DNA of 64,000 bases, taken from positions 2,108,001-2,172,000 of the forward strand of contig NZ_CP050497.1 of the NCBI RefSeq assembly GCF_018336815.1, given 5' to 3'. Source of the stretch: Treponema vincentii. GTDB lineage: Bacteria; Spirochaetota; Spirochaetia; Treponematales; Treponemataceae. The translations under genes were made by a program, and so were the position numbers. The number at the start of each line of letters is the position of its first letter. Position 1 is the stretch's first letter. Below are positions 26,682-36,155 of the stretch, in pieces. The notes under the pieces are model-generated. The model worked only from the letters and a program-made list of their open reading frames with translations, had not been told where the DNA came from and ran no database searches.

Positions 26682-26926
26682 TAGTTTTTATCCTGTTCCA
26701 ACTTAATCTCACCGATCACTTCAACCTGTATGTCCTTCGCAATTTCGGGGATGGAGAGTACCACAAGATCAGGAATCTCCCTATCGGTTGAATTTTTAAT
26801 CAAAATACGGGCGGAAGCTTCGGGCGCCAGTACAATAGGAAGGAAGCCGTTTTTCTGCATCGTTGTAACCGCTTGGATAAGCGATCGTATCCACATCCGC
26901 TGCTCGGACGGTTCCAGCGCCGCCAT
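26681..26926 (-). CDS. flhA: flhA 3' fragment (last about 81 codons, shifted frame)
   Basis: This 81-aa frame is the C-terminus of FlhA: MQKNGFLPIVLAPEASARIL and LVVLSIPEIAKDIQVEVIG match the conserved end of the family. It is out of frame with the main flhA ORF because of the A8 run at 26962-26969 (coding strand). The frame extends upstream without a stop (ESRIDTVNGPMAALEPSEQ) into that run. One extra A would read AQKKIVESRIDTVNGP and give a normal-length FlhA. No ribosome site suggests independent translation. Confidence 0.85.
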   Translation of the reverse strand: MAALEPSEQRMWIRSLIQAVTTMQKNGFLPIVLAPEASARILIKNSTDREIPDLVVLSIPEIAKDIQVEVIGEIKLEQDKN

Positions 26927-26943
26927 CGGTCCGTTTACCGTAT

Positions 26944-28788
26944 CTATTCTGCTTTCAACAATTTTTTTTGAGCAAGTGCAGGTTCGACCGTCAGCACATG
27001 GAGTGTTTTATTTTCATCGGCATATTGTAAACATATCTGCCGTCCGAGCGCCTGCCGAACCTTTTCTACAAGTAGAGAAACATCGGAGGTAATCGGACGG
27101 AAATCCGCAAGCGTTTCCAAAATAACGATTGTATTGCGGATGGATACCTGTTCCCGCAAAAGCCCTTGCAGCACTTTCTGTACCTCACCGAGGCTGCATA
27201 CCTTTGCCGCTTCGTCGATAACCGCCGGATAATCCTTGCGCAGCGCATCCATAATCCCCTGCACTTCCTGCCGTCCGAGAATTTCGGCGGCATGCTTTTT
27301 AATCACCTCAGTGAGGTGCGTCGCGATAATCGCAGGAGGATCTACCACGGTATAACCGGCGCGCTCGGCACGATCGCGATTCTCTTCGGATATCCATACG
27401 GCAGGTAAGCCAAAGGTAGGATCGACAGTGCGCTCGCCGGGAATTTCTTCGGAAACGCCGCCGGGATTTATACCGAGGTACCAACCCATACGGATTTTTC
27501 CCCGCGCCACTTCTACGCCCCTAATCTTAAAACAATATTCGCTCGGTTCAAGCCGCATATTGTCGATAATACGGATACGCGGGGCAACCAAACCGAGGTC
27601 GAGCGCAGCTTCCCGCCGAATGCGTGTAATACGCTCAAGCAGTTCCGCACCCTTGTCCTTATCGACAAGCGGAATCAGCGCGTAGCCGAGCTCCAGCGAC
27701 AAAGGATCAAGCGGCACAATGGGAGCAATTTCTCCCGGTGCCCCAGGCTCTCCTCCGCTTCCAGCGCGCTGTTGCTGCCCAGCCTGTTTTTGTGCAGCCT
27801 GCTTTTCTTTACCGGCCTTAAATGTCTGTTCTTCCTTGATGATTCTCCACCCGACAAAGGCCAACACAAACGCGATAATAAATAACACAACATGGGGAAA
27901 GCCGGGAAGCACTCCCATAATAGCAAGCGTACCGGCAGCAACAAAGTAAATCCACCCGATTTGGGAAAACTGCTTTTTAATATCCTGCCCGAATGAGCCT
28001 TCGTCGATCATACGGGTAACCAGTAAACCGGTCGCTACCGACAAAAAGAGCGAAGGCAGCTGCGCAAGCAACCCGTCCCCAATACTCAACGTCGTGTAGG
28101 TGCGCAGCGCATTAGAGAAAGATTCGGTTCGGAACACCATCCCGATAATCAAACCGGCAATAATATTGATAACCGTAATAAAAATACCGACTTTTACGTT
28201 ACCGGACACAAACTGGTTTGCGCCGTCCATCGCGCCGTAAAAGTCATCTTCCCGTTGCAGCTGTTCTTTTTTCTGCCGGGCTTCTTCATCGGTAATAATA
28301 CCGGCATTGTATTCGGCATCGATGGACATACTCTTTGTCGGATGAGAGTCGAGTTTAAAACGGGCTGAAACCTCGGCGACCCGCTTGGCGCCTTTCGTAA
28401 TAACAAAGGCCTGCACCGCAATAAGGATGATAAAGATGACAAACCCTATAACGAGACCTTGACTACCCGATGCGCCGATAACAAACGAGCTGAACGCCCG
28501 TATCATCGCACCGTCAAATGCTTCCCCTTTGGAAAGGATAAGACGAGTAGACGACACGTTCAATACCAATCCGAAGATGGTACTGAGCAACAGCAATGAA
28601 GGAAAGACCGAAAAATCGGTAGCACGTGCAGTAAACAGGACAATCAACAATACGACAAGACTGAAGGTGAGGTTCAGCGCCATAAAAAAATCAAGGAGCA
28701 CAGTGGGGAGCGGGATGATAAACATCAGCACCATGAGAATGACGGTAAATGCAACTGCGATATCGATATTGTATTTTTTTGCGGCCAT
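26944..28788 (-). CDS. flhA: FlhA, flagellar type III export gate (main ORF, frameshifted near 3' end)
   Basis: 614 aa against about 690-700 for the family. Eight N-terminal membrane helices (about 8-325) with the conserved cytoplasmic FHIPEP-type loop (KGEAFDGAMIRAF and RFKLDSHPTKSMSIDAEYNAGIITDEEA), then a linker and the C-terminal domain that docks export chaperones. The ORF ends at TAG 26944-26946, just after the 8-A run, and the missing end is encoded in the next frame at 26681-26943. As read, the truncated protein would lack part of the cytoplasmic nonamer ring. See finding. Lies between flhB and flhF as in other treponemes. Confidence 0.93.
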   Translation of the reverse strand: MAAKKYNIDIAVAFTVILMVLMFIIPLPTVLLDFFMALNLTFSLVVLLIVLFTARATDFSVFPSLLLLSTIFGLVLNVSSTRLILSKGEAFDGAMIRAFSSFVIGASGSQGLVIGFVIFIILIAVQAFVITKGAKRVAEVSARFKLDSHPTKSMSIDAEYNAGIITDEEARQKKEQLQREDDFYGAMDGANQFVSGNVKVGIFITVINIIAGLIIGMVFRTESFSNALRTYTTLSIGDGLLAQLPSLFLSVATGLLVTRMIDEGSFGQDIKKQFSQIGWIYFVAAGTLAIMGVLPGFPHVVLFIIAFVLAFVGWRIIKEEQTFKAGKEKQAAQKQAGQQQRAGSGGEPGAPGEIAPIVPLDPLSLELGYALIPLVDKDKGAELLERITRIRREAALDLGLVAPRIRIIDNMRLEPSEYCFKIRGVEVARGKIRMGWYLGINPGGVSEEIPGERTVDPTFGLPAVWISEENRDRAERAGYTVVDPPAIIATHLTEVIKKHAAEILGRQEVQGIMDALRKDYPAVIDEAAKVCSLGEVQKVLQGLLREQVSIRNTIVILETLADFRPITSDVSLLVEKVRQALGRQICLQYADENKTLHVLTVEPALAQKKLLKAE

Positions 28789-28790
28789 AA

Positions 28791-29942
28791 TTATCTTCTA
28801 TAAAATTCCTGTTTTTTGTTGTTGAGGGTATATACTTCTGCAAATACTAACGAAAGCGCCCGATAATATTCCTCAGGAATTATATCACCGATTTGAACTT
28901 TCGCATAGAGTGCACGAGCAAGCGGTTTGTTTTCTATTAATGGAATATTATGCTCACGAGCGATCGCCTTTATCCGCTGCGCCATTGCATCGGCACCCTT
29001 TGCCAGTACCATCGGCGCTGCCATCGTTTTTGAATCCCACTGCATTGCAATAGCAAAGTGCGTCGGGTTCGTAATAACCACATCGGCCTTAGGCACATTG
29101 CGGATGGCATTTTGAGAAAGAATCGCCTGCATTTGCTGTCTGATTCGCCCCTTAACCTGCGGATCTCCTTCCAATTCCTTGTATTCCTCTTTTATTTCCT
29201 GCTTTGTCATCTTCAGCGAATCGATAAATTGCTTACGTTGAAAAAAGTAATCGGGAATTGCTAGAATCAAAAGCAGCAAAGCAGCGGTTGCAAGTAATTT
29301 TGCCGCAAGTCCTGCAATAAAAAAAATCGCCTGCGGAAAACTCACCGTCAGCAGCTCAATAAAATGAGGAAGATTTGCCCGTATCACCAAAAAGGCAACA
29401 AATACCAGCACAACAACCTTTGTCAACGACTTTGCAAAATTGAATAAACCTTCCGTAGAAAAAAGCGCCCGCTTAAAAAAACGTATAAAGTCAGGAACAA
29501 TCTTATTGAATTGAGGCTGAATAGGCTTAGTAGAAAATAAAAATCCGTTATTTTGAATGACATTGGCGATAACGCCTGCAAGCATTGCAATAAGCGCAAG
29601 AGGGAGCGCAAGCTTTAAAAAATATTGCACAAAGATTCCGAACCAAAGACCACTCCGGATATCAGCTTGCGTGCTCCGTAAAAAAAAGAACCGCAGAATT
29701 TCCATACACTCTTCCAAAAAGAAGGATGAAAGAAAGATCAGCGCTCCGGCTGGAAACAGCAGTACCAATGCAGCGTTGATATCCTGACTTTTTGCAACAC
29801 GCCCTTCTTCGCGAGCTTTACGTATCTTATAGTCGGTTGGGTCTTCGGTACGTCCTTCATCCTCTGCGGCAAACCACTGCAAATCGATGAAAAAATTCCG
29901 CTTATTATATTCGTTTGCAGTTTCCATCACGAGTTTCCGCAT
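28791..29942 (-). CDS. flhB: FlhB, flagellar export gate specificity switch
   Basis: 383 aa from the ATG at 29940-29942, with GAAGG eight bases upstream; the GTG 21 bp further out is weak. Four membrane helices (about 55-235), then the cytoplasmic domain with the self-cleaving NPTH (292-295, in VVITNPTHFAIAMQW). The family switches export from rod/hook to filament substrates through this cleavage. TEDPTDYKIRKAREEGRVAKSQD near the N-terminus is the usual FlhB lead-in. Begins 1 bp after the fliR stop. Confidence 0.96.
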   Translation of the reverse strand: MRKLVMETANEYNKRNFFIDLQWFAAEDEGRTEDPTDYKIRKAREEGRVAKSQDINAALVLLFPAGALIFLSSFFLEECMEILRFFFLRSTQADIRSGLWFGIFVQYFLKLALPLALIAMLAGVIANVIQNNGFLFSTKPIQPQFNKIVPDFIRFFKRALFSTEGLFNFAKSLTKVVVLVFVAFLVIRANLPHFIELLTVSFPQAIFFIAGLAAKLLATAALLLLILAIPDYFFQRKQFIDSLKMTKQEIKEEYKELEGDPQVKGRIRQQMQAILSQNAIRNVPKADVVITNPTHFAIAMQWDSKTMAAPMVLAKGADAMAQRIKAIAREHNIPLIENKPLARALYAKVQIGDIIPEEYYRALSLVFAEVYTLNNKKQEFYRR

Positions 29943-29943
29943 A

Positions 29944-30744
29944 CTAAATACCTTCGCCGACACGAATCAAAAGCGACTCAAAAGCAGCAAATCCGCTTTC
30001 CATAATCCGCACAAAGAAATTCGCCATAAACGGCAACAATACGGTCAAAAGGAAGAAGGTCAGCAAAATAGTTATCGGGAAACCTTCCGATAAAAGGTTC
30101 ATCTGCGGCGCGGCCTTTGACAGCAACCCCATCGAAACATGCACTAAAAAGAGGGTTCCCATAACCGGCATCGCAATCATCATTGCATTTAAGAAAAGAC
30201 TGCTAAGGTTTGTCATAAGGAATGAGGCAAGCAACTCCCGTTTTTCCAAAAACATAAAACAGTTGATCGACTGAAAACTGCGGAGCACGCCGCCTAAAAA
30301 CAGCGTCTGAAACCCCTTAATCTGTAAAAAGATCAACACGGCGATAAAGTTTAAGAACTGTCCCATCAGCGGGTTTTCAATTTGAGCAAGCGCATCATAC
30401 ACTTCCGATACGCCGAATCCCATCTGATACGAAAAGAACTGTCCTGCCGTACTGAATGACGCAAAGATAATGCTGATAAAAAAACCGGTCAGCACCCCGA
30501 GCAGCGCTTCGCCGACAACCAGCAGCGCATAGTCAAGATTAAATCCCTGCACATCCAGCGGGGAACCGTAGGCAACCGGCATCACCAAAAAGCCGATTAA
30601 CCCCGCCAGCGAAATTTTTGCAATACGCGGCACCGCCCTCGTCGAAAAAAGCGGCGTCGTAGAAATCATCGCAAATATCCGCACGCATACTAAAAAAAAG
30701 AGAGGAGCTTTTACAAGTAAAAAAGAGAAAGGGTTAGGATCCAT
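29944..30744 (-). CDS. fliR: FliR, flagellar export gate membrane protein
   Basis: 266 aa, typical length. Six hydrophobic helices; [20 protein letters not shown] near residues 27-46 and the [18 protein letters not shown] segment are family signatures. One copy of FliR closes the helical FliP5-FliQ4-FliR1 export gate. Two bases separate its end from the flhB start, implying coupling. Confidence 0.96.
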   Translation of the reverse strand: MDPNPFSFLLVKAPLFFLVCVRIFAMISTTPLFSTRAVPRIAKISLAGLIGFLVMPVAYGSPLDVQGFNLDYALLVVGEALLGVLTGFFISIIFASFSTAGQFFSYQMGFGVSEVYDALAQIENPLMGQFLNFIAVLIFLQIKGFQTLFLGGVLRSFQSINCFMFLEKRELLASFLMTNLSSLFLNAMMIAMPVMGTLFLVHVSMGLLSKAAPQMNLLSEGFPITILLTFFLLTVLLPFMANFFVRIMESGFAAFESLLIRVGEGI

Positions 30745-30768
30745 TATTCAACGTCGCCTAAAGGTTCC

Positions 30769-31041
30769 CTACCCTTGCACCAGCTGAGGAATAATGTCAA
30801 AAAGGCGGACGGTATAATCCCGCAATACGCTGAACATCCAGCCGCCTAAAAGCGCAAGCATACCCAAAATCGTCAAAATTTTCGGCACAAAGGTGAGCGT
30901 CTGTTCCTGAATGGAGGTAGTCGCCTGAAAAATCGCTACGATTAAACCGACAACTAATGCAGCCAGCAGAATAGGAGCAGCTAATATAAATACCTGAAAA
31001 ATGCCCTCACGCAAGAGATTGACAATCATCCCGATACTCAT
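30769..31041 (-). CDS. fliQ: FliQ, flagellar export gate membrane protein
   Basis: 90 aa with two membrane helices (about 15-40 and 52-72). FQATTSIQEQTLTFVPKI is the conserved FliQ/FlhQ signature. Part of the FliPQR export gate. A strong AGGAGG-type site precedes the start; flanked by fliP and fliR with gaps of about 22-24 bp. Confidence 0.96.
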   Translation of the reverse strand: MSIGMIVNLLREGIFQVFILAAPILLAALVVGLIVAIFQATTSIQEQTLTFVPKILTILGMLALLGGWMFSVLRDYTVRLFDIIPQLVQG

Positions 31042-31062
31042 CGTTTTTCCTCCTTTTTACTT

Positions 31063-31872
31063 CTACAAGAACGACTGAAAGAGCTGACCAACCAATAAAT
31101 TCCAACCGTCCACCAGTACGAATAAGATCAGCTTAAACGGCATGGAAATCTGTACCGGCGGCAACATAATCATACCCATCGACATCAGGATACTCGCGAC
31201 AACCATGTCGATAATGATAAACGGCAGATAGAGGAAGATACCGATCTGGAAAGCGACAGTCAGCTCGTGCAGGATAAATGCAGGGATTAACACATGCGTA
31301 GGAACATCGGCGAGCGTATTAGGCTTATCCATACGGGCAAGCGACATACAGAGTCTGATATGAGAGGGATCATGCGCCATCTGCTTATACATAAAAAGAC
31401 GCAACGGTTTTTCCGCTTCGGTATAGGCGGTTTCGATATTGATTTGCCCGTCCGCCATCGGTTTAAAGGACTTATTGTATATGTCCGTAAAGGTCGGCCA
31501 CATGATAAAAATTGTCAGAAAAAGCGCAATACCGTTGAGCACCTGCGTCGGCGGCACCTGCTGCAGCGACAGCGCGCGCTTAATAAAGTCGAGTGCAATA
31601 CTGAGCCGCAAGAACGAGGTCATTAAAAGGAGAATACTCGGCGCAAGGGTGATCAGCGTTATTAACAGGAGCAGCTGAATGGAAAAGGCTACTTCCCGAT
31701 TATTTTGAGGTTCGCGGATATTCAGGTTAACAAAGGGGATAGTCCCCGCCTGACGAGTGGCGCCTATTTCGGTACGTCCGGTCTGCGATGTACCGGTATT
31801 ACTCTGCGCGGACAGTGTTACCGGAATACAAAACAGGCAAATGCATGAAATACACAGCACGAGCTTTTTCAT
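31063..31872 (-). CDS. fliP: FliP, flagellar export gate membrane protein
   Basis: 269 aa. A cleavable signal peptide (1-22, ending TLSAQ) is followed by about 30 variable residues and the FliP core: LLLMTSFLRLSIALDFIKRAL, VPPTQVLNGIALFLTIFIMWP and the C-terminal SMGMIMLPPVQISMPFKL segment, all diagnostic. Five copies form the outer ring of the FliPQR gate. Its ATG overlaps the fliO stop by 4 bp. Confidence 0.97.
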   Translation of the reverse strand: MKKLVLCISCICLFCIPVTLSAQSNTGTSQTGRTEIGATRQAGTIPFVNLNIREPQNNREVAFSIQLLLLITLITLAPSILLLMTSFLRLSIALDFIKRALSLQQVPPTQVLNGIALFLTIFIMWPTFTDIYNKSFKPMADGQINIETAYTEAEKPLRLFMYKQMAHDPSHIRLCMSLARMDKPNTLADVPTHVLIPAFILHELTVAFQIGIFLYLPFIIIDMVVASILMSMGMIMLPPVQISMPFKLILFVLVDGWNLLVGQLFQSFL

Positions 31873-32555
31873 TGCCCGTCCCTCCCCGCGCCGCCGGTTT
31901 CCGTCTCTTGCGGAGTTCCGTTTGCCTGCGCTGCGCCTGAGTTTTGCAAACGCCCCCGCTGCCTGGCTAAAAATGAATCGAAGGGATTCGCATCCGCTTC
32001 TTTGGGTTTTGCCGCAGGGAAAAAGGTGTGCAGTAATGAGCTGAAACTCTGCTTGGGACCGGCCGTCCGCGCCGCGTGCAGGTTCATCGCATCGATGAGT
32101 TCTTTATCGGTGATTTCCGCGATCAGCGACAGCGACGCATCCGATGCACCGATCAAATAGGCTTTATCAATAAGAGTTACAATGTAGAGGGTTTTATTAG
32201 GAGCAAGCGGTAAACTTGCAACATTTTTTAAGAAAGGATCATCAGCGGCGGTAAATTGCTTTGAACGTCGGATAAAATACAGCACCCCGTAAATAAGCGC
32301 ACATACGACCGCCAGCGATATAATCAGCTGAAGCAACATTGAAACAGTTGAACTTCTTGAAGCCCGCGGCGCAGGTACATCTTGCACCGGAAAAGCCGAT
32401 TCATCCGCTTGTAAAACGATCCCTGTTTCTGCCGGAGCTGACTCAGAAGACGCGGAATTACCGGTTTCTGCTGTTCCGTTATCCGCAAACGCACACAGAG
32501 CGCTGCATATCAAAAAAAAAGAGACCAGTATTATTCTATATGTGTCTTTAGACAT
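31869..32555 (-). CDS. fliO: FliO, export gate assembly protein
   Basis: 228 aa from the ATG at 32553-32555, with GTGGGG just upstream. The longer frame to 32654 would read through the gap after fliY and has no ribosome site. Signal peptide (1-24), a Ser/Ala/Glu-rich periplasmic stretch, one membrane helix (about 67-88, LLQLIISLAVVCALIYGVLYF) and a small cytoplasmic beta domain with LPLAPNKTLYIVTLIDKAYLIG, typical of FliO/FliZ. FliO helps FliP oligomers assemble. The C-terminus is a basic/Gly-rich tail. Called by position as well as by sequence, because FliO is poorly conserved. Confidence 0.88.
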   Translation of the reverse strand: MSKDTYRIILVSFFLICSALCAFADNGTAETGNSASSESAPAETGIVLQADESAFPVQDVPAPRASRSSTVSMLLQLIISLAVVCALIYGVLYFIRRSKQFTAADDPFLKNVASLPLAPNKTLYIVTLIDKAYLIGASDASLSLIAEITDKELIDAMNLHAARTAGPKQSFSSLLHTFFPAAKPKEADANPFDSFLARQRGRLQNSGAAQANGTPQETETGGAGRDGQ

Positions 32556-32659
32556 ATTCCCCACCCAATACCCAGTCAAGCCGTCTCTTAGAAGCAGCCG
32601 GTTACACTCTCCGTACCGCAAAAGGACACCTCTAAAAGAATCGGCTATTTGCAAATCGG

Positions 32660-33805
32660 CTATGTGTCGCTAATGCGTTCAGCCGGCGACAAAATTTCGG
32701 TAACGCGAACACCGAAATTTTCATCGATAACGACAACTTCTCCTTTTGCAATCGGTTTATGATTAACTAATATATCCACCGGTTCACCGGCAAGCTTATC
32801 CAATTCGATAATATGCCCTTCACCCATGCTCAAAATTTCTTTAATCATTTTGCGGGTACGGCCGAGTTCGACGGTCATTTCCATGAACACGTCCATAATC
32901 AGTCCGATATTTCCCTGTTCCGATTCGGTTACTCCGTTTAACAGGGGAGAAAATTGTACGGACTGCACATTCGGGTTCATGCCGGGCATCACCATTCCGC
33001 CTTGAACCGGCGCTCCACCCTGCATTTGCATTCCCATACCCATCGGTTGCTGCCCCATCTGCGGCATTCCATTCATTCCGTTCATCGGCATATTCATTGC
33101 CCCCATTGTACTTCCTTGCTCAGGAGCAGGTTGCGGCGAAATAGGCTGCACAGGTGTTACCTGCGAAGCGCTCTCCGTTTTATTCAATTTATCGGCAATT
33201 TGCTCTGCCGTCTTTTTTGCGATAATCTCCCATAAATTGAAGGCTGTATCGTCAATTGTAACCGAATATGTTAAAAGTGCAAAGTCCTGCGAAAGCCGTA
33301 CCATTGCCTTAGGCACATGATGAGCTTCGGCCGGCATATTGGTAACGCCTTTAATATCTTCACCGTCAAATGCACTGATTTCCTTTCCAACATATTGTGC
33401 AATAGTCTCACTGATAACGGAAAGAGCCATGTCGTCAATCGTAACACTTTCTTCATTATTTACGAGGCTTACCAGCTTTTCCGCAAATTCGGGAGCCAAC
33501 ACAAACAAGTGATCACCCGTCAGCGCACCGTCAAAATCAATGGTAACGGCAACTGCCATATCCGGCACTTTCTGCAAAAAGGCTTCACGGTTACTCAGCT
33601 CGACAACAGGATTAGATATCGATACGGTTTTACCTGTCATCGAATCCAGATTTGCGGAGAGTGCGGGAACATTCCCGTCAAAAAACTTCTGTAATGCTTC
33701 TTGACGTGCCGGTGTAAGCGCTCCGTCTGTAGGCGCGCCGGTAGAACCGCCCATACCCGACAACAACGCATCTATTTCATTCTGAGAAATGGACCCATCA
33801 CTCAT
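32660..33805 (-). CDS. fliY: FliY, flagellar motor switch protein (CheC-like plus FliN domain)
   Basis: 381 aa from the ATG at 33803-33805, with AGGAGG eight bases upstream. The N-terminal peptide SISQNEIDALLSGM binds CheY in FliM/FliY proteins. A CheC-like central domain follows (about 40-205; two helices with weak phosphatase motifs). Then a Met/Gly/Pro/Gln-rich linker (about 225-285, many M-G-M-Q repeats) and a C-terminal SpoA/FliN domain (about 300-375, NIGLIMDVFMEMTVELGRT) that builds the C-ring. Start lies within the end of fliM (8-bp overlap). Confidence 0.95.
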   Translation of the reverse strand: MSDGSISQNEIDALLSGMGGSTGAPTDGALTPARQEALQKFFDGNVPALSANLDSMTGKTVSISNPVVELSNREAFLQKVPDMAVAVTIDFDGALTGDHLFVLAPEFAEKLVSLVNNEESVTIDDMALSVISETIAQYVGKEISAFDGEDIKGVTNMPAEAHHVPKAMVRLSQDFALLTYSVTIDDTAFNLWEIIAKKTAEQIADKLNKTESASQVTPVQPISPQPAPEQGSTMGAMNMPMNGMNGMPQMGQQPMGMGMQMQGGAPVQGGMVMPGMNPNVQSVQFSPLLNGVTESEQGNIGLIMDVFMEMTVELGRTRKMIKEILSMGEGHIIELDKLAGEPVDILVNHKPIAKGEVVVIDENFGVRVTEILSPAERISDT

Positions 33806-34832
33806 ATAATTCCTCCTGATCAGCACTTAGCTCTTCAAATTCATCCTGATTGATATCCTCAATCTTTTCCAATATCTGTACGGCAACTTTATTTCCCACA
33901 ACGCCGGGCTGACACCAGAATTTCTTTCTGCTGCCGACGCTCAGCGTAAACGGATGCCCTACCCTTGTATCGGTAAGCCGTACCACATCACCCGCACGAA
34001 GATTGAGTACATCCCGTACCGGCAGTTTTAGCGAACCTACTTCGGCGACGACATCCATATCTACCGTAGACAGCTTTTCTTTCAGTACGCCCATGTACTG
34101 AGTTGTTGAACTTCTGCGCACCGACGAGAACCAGAACTGGCTGGAAAGTTTTGAAATAATCGGTTCTATCGTGATATAGGGAATACAGAAGTTCATCATT
34201 CCTTCTTCTTCGCCGACTTTTGTTTCAAGCGTAACCAAAACAACCATTTCGGAAGGAGGTACAATCTGCGCAAACTGCGGGTTTGTTTCAATCTGTCCCA
34301 AGCGGGGACGTAAATCGATAACCTGCGTCCATGCCTCGCGCATATTCGCCAAGATACGAACGATAACCCCTTCCATAACGGAGGCTTCGATGTCGGTTAA
34401 TTCCCGCTGCACCATCGTACCTTGTCCCGTACCGCCGAAAAGACGGTCGATGATAGAGAAGGTAACGGAAGGGTCTATTTCCAAAACGGCATTCCCTTTC
34501 AGCGGATCCATGTTAATTACGGCCAGCGTGGTCGGCGTAGGGATTGAACGGATAAACTCTTCATACGTCAGCTGATCGACAGAGGCAACGTGTACGTGCG
34601 CCATACTCCGCAGCTGAGCAGAAAGAGCGGTGGTAGTCAAACGCGCAAAGGTTTCGTGCATAATTGAAACGGTACGCATCTGCTCCTTAGAGAATTTATC
34701 CGGCCGTTTAAAATCGTAAATTTTGATTTTACGCGTATCATTAACCGGTCTAAACTCTTCCGCTTCGGTATCCCCCGAGCTGATTGCAGTGAGAAGCTGG
34801 TCTATTTCGTCCTGCGATAATACTTCAGTCAT
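33798..34832 (-). CDS. fliM: FliM, flagellar motor switch protein
   Basis: 344 aa, full length. CheY-P-binding peptide LSQDEIDQLLTAI at residues 4-16; middle CheC-type domain with the GGTGQG motif that contacts FliG; C-terminal SpoA domain (about 245-325, VRDVLNLRAGDVVRL). It sits between MS-ring-bound FliG and FliY in the switch complex that sets rotation direction. Ends inside the fliY start region and begins 7 bp after the fliL stop. Confidence 0.97.
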   Translation of the reverse strand: MTEVLSQDEIDQLLTAISSGDTEAEEFRPVNDTRKIKIYDFKRPDKFSKEQMRTVSIMHETFARLTTTALSAQLRSMAHVHVASVDQLTYEEFIRSIPTPTTLAVINMDPLKGNAVLEIDPSVTFSIIDRLFGGTGQGTMVQRELTDIEASVMEGVIVRILANMREAWTQVIDLRPRLGQIETNPQFAQIVPPSEMVVLVTLETKVGEEEGMMNFCIPYITIEPIISKLSSQFWFSSVRRSSTTQYMGVLKEKLSTVDMDVVAEVGSLKLPVRDVLNLRAGDVVRLTDTRVGHPFTLSVGSRKKFWCQPGVVGNKVAVQILEKIEDINQDEFEELSADQEELYE

Positions 34833-34839
34833 ACAATCC

Positions 34840-35391
34840 CTATTGTTCTATAATATCATATTGAGTAAAAGCAACCGCTTTTATCTTCGACTTTGATAGT
34901 ATATTGTCATTGATTTGATTACGGATTTCGATTTTAATCTTCTCTTCCTGTTTCAGTTCCGCAATCGTCTTACTTTGGAAATAACCGCGAAGAAAATCCT
35001 TCAACTCAACCAACCGTGCTGTCAGTTCCTGCGAAGTTGTCTTATCGTTCTGCGGGTATCCAAGCTCGACGTTAACCACAACGGTACCCGGCGTAACATC
35101 TTTAGTAAATGTCTTTACCGCACCGATCGCAGAATAATATTGCAGCATTTCACGCGAGTCGCGGTATTCCTCCGCAATAGGATATTCGGACTGGGACTGT
35201 CCCCGCTTTGACATCAGATTAACCGTAATAACGACAACCGTCACGATAAAAATCAAAGCAGCGAGTACGATGGCAATGTATTTCAGAAGCGTCGGAATAA
35301 GCCCCGCTTTTTTAGCTTTTACCGGATTATCGACACCGATGTTTTCATCCATTCCGTGTTCATCAGTCAAATTTGTATGCTCGTCAGCCAT
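34840..35391 (-). CDS. fliL: FliL, flagellar stator-associated protein
   Basis: 183 aa. Cytoplasmic N-terminus of about 33 residues, one membrane helix (about 34-58, LKYIAIVLAALIFIVTVVVI), then a periplasmic stomatin-like FliL domain (VVVNVELGYPQND, LKDFLRGYFQSKTIAEL). FliL rings surround MotAB stators and raise torque; in spirochaetes it supports periplasmic flagellar orientation. Operon position after motB. Confidence 0.95.
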   Translation of the reverse strand: MADEHTNLTDEHGMDENIGVDNPVKAKKAGLIPTLLKYIAIVLAALIFIVTVVVITVNLMSKRGQSQSEYPIAEEYRDSREMLQYYSAIGAVKTFTKDVTPGTVVVNVELGYPQNDKTTSQELTARLVELKDFLRGYFQSKTIAELKQEEKIKIEIRNQINDNILSKSKIKAVAFTQYDIIEQ

Positions 35392-35433
35392 TGTGGTTAC
35401 TCCTCTCTCTTCAAGTAAATCTTTAGGGAAGCA

Positions 35434-35871
35434 CTAAAAATGTGCATCATCCAAAATGATAATATCAACCCGTCTATTATATGCGCGCCCTTCTGCAGTC
35501 TCGTTGGAATAGACAGGACGAGTATCTGCATAGCCGGCAATGGAAAACTTATCTTCCTGTACACCGAAGTCAGTCAAATTATGCAATACGTTGATTGCGC
35601 GGGCAGCTGACAGTTCCCAGTTGCTTGTCCACTTTCCCGCAAGCGCATCGCTTGAATCCGTATGTCCTTCGATACGGAAACGTCGAGCCGCTAATTCTTT
35701 ATCGGATAAAAACTGCGCAATTTTCAATAATGTTTCGCGGCTTTCTTCGATATTCAATTCCGCACTGTTTCGTGCAAAAAAGGCATCAGCTGCAAGCGAA
35801 ATAACAACACCGCGTTCATCGCTGGTAACAGCAAGCTTAGTGGTCTTTATTTCAGGTGCAAAAATCGACAC
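35434..35871 (-). CDS. motB: motB 3' part: OmpA-like peptidoglycan-binding domain (shifted frame)
   Basis: The frame encodes the C-terminal OmpA-like domain of Mot[40 protein letters not shown] and [12 protein letters not shown], which anchor the stator to peptidoglycan. It is out of frame with the N-terminal MotB ORF at 35847-36152. Both A-runs (A7 at 35876-35882 and A6 at 35906-35911, coding strand) must each lose one A to read [21 protein letters not shown], the natural-looking joint. The GTG at 35869-35871 has no convincing ribosome site. Confidence 0.88.
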   Translation of the reverse strand: MSIFAPEIKTTKLAVTSDERGVVISLAADAFFARNSAELNIEESRETLLKIAQFLSDKELAARRFRIEGHTDSSDALAGKWTSNWELSAARAINVLHNLTDFGVQEDKFSIAGYADTRPVYSNETAEGRAYNRRVDIIILDDAHF

Positions 35872-36152
35872 AGCCTTTTTTTAAGGCGGTTCCGAGCAAT
35901 TTTCCTTTTTTCCATAGACGGCATTGAACTGATAGTATTGCCGAGGTCGGCAAGTTTACCAGCCGACAACGAGATGGAACCGCCGGTAGGATCGCCGCTG
36001 ATAGATGCCGATAACGCCTGTAAGCGGGTTATATCTACTTCGCTCGGCTCGTACAACATAACGAAGAAACAGAGCATCAGCGTAACCATATCGCCATACG
36101 TTGTCAGCCATCCGCTACCGGGCGCATTTGCGCCTTTCTTTTTCCGTGCCAT
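35847..36152 (-). CDS. motB: motB 5' part: stator membrane segment (frameshifted)
   Basis: 101 aa. The first 80 residues are the MotB start: short basic head, [21 protein letters not shown] (membrane helix) and the plug-like region to [12 protein letters not shown]. The canonical proton-accepting Asp is in TYGDMVTL (Asp21). After MEK the frame turns into a basic, unlikely tail ([19 protein letters not shown]) and stops, while the real continuation lies in the other frames. One base before it is the motA stop region (4-bp gap). Without repair the product would lack the peptidoglycan-binding domain. Confidence 0.9.
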   Translation of the reverse strand: MARKKKGANAPGSGWLTTYGDMVTLMLCFFVMLYEPSEVDITRLQALSASISGDPTGGSISLSAGKLADLGNTISSMPSMEKRKIARNRLKKRLCRFLHLK

Positions 36153-36155
36153 GAA

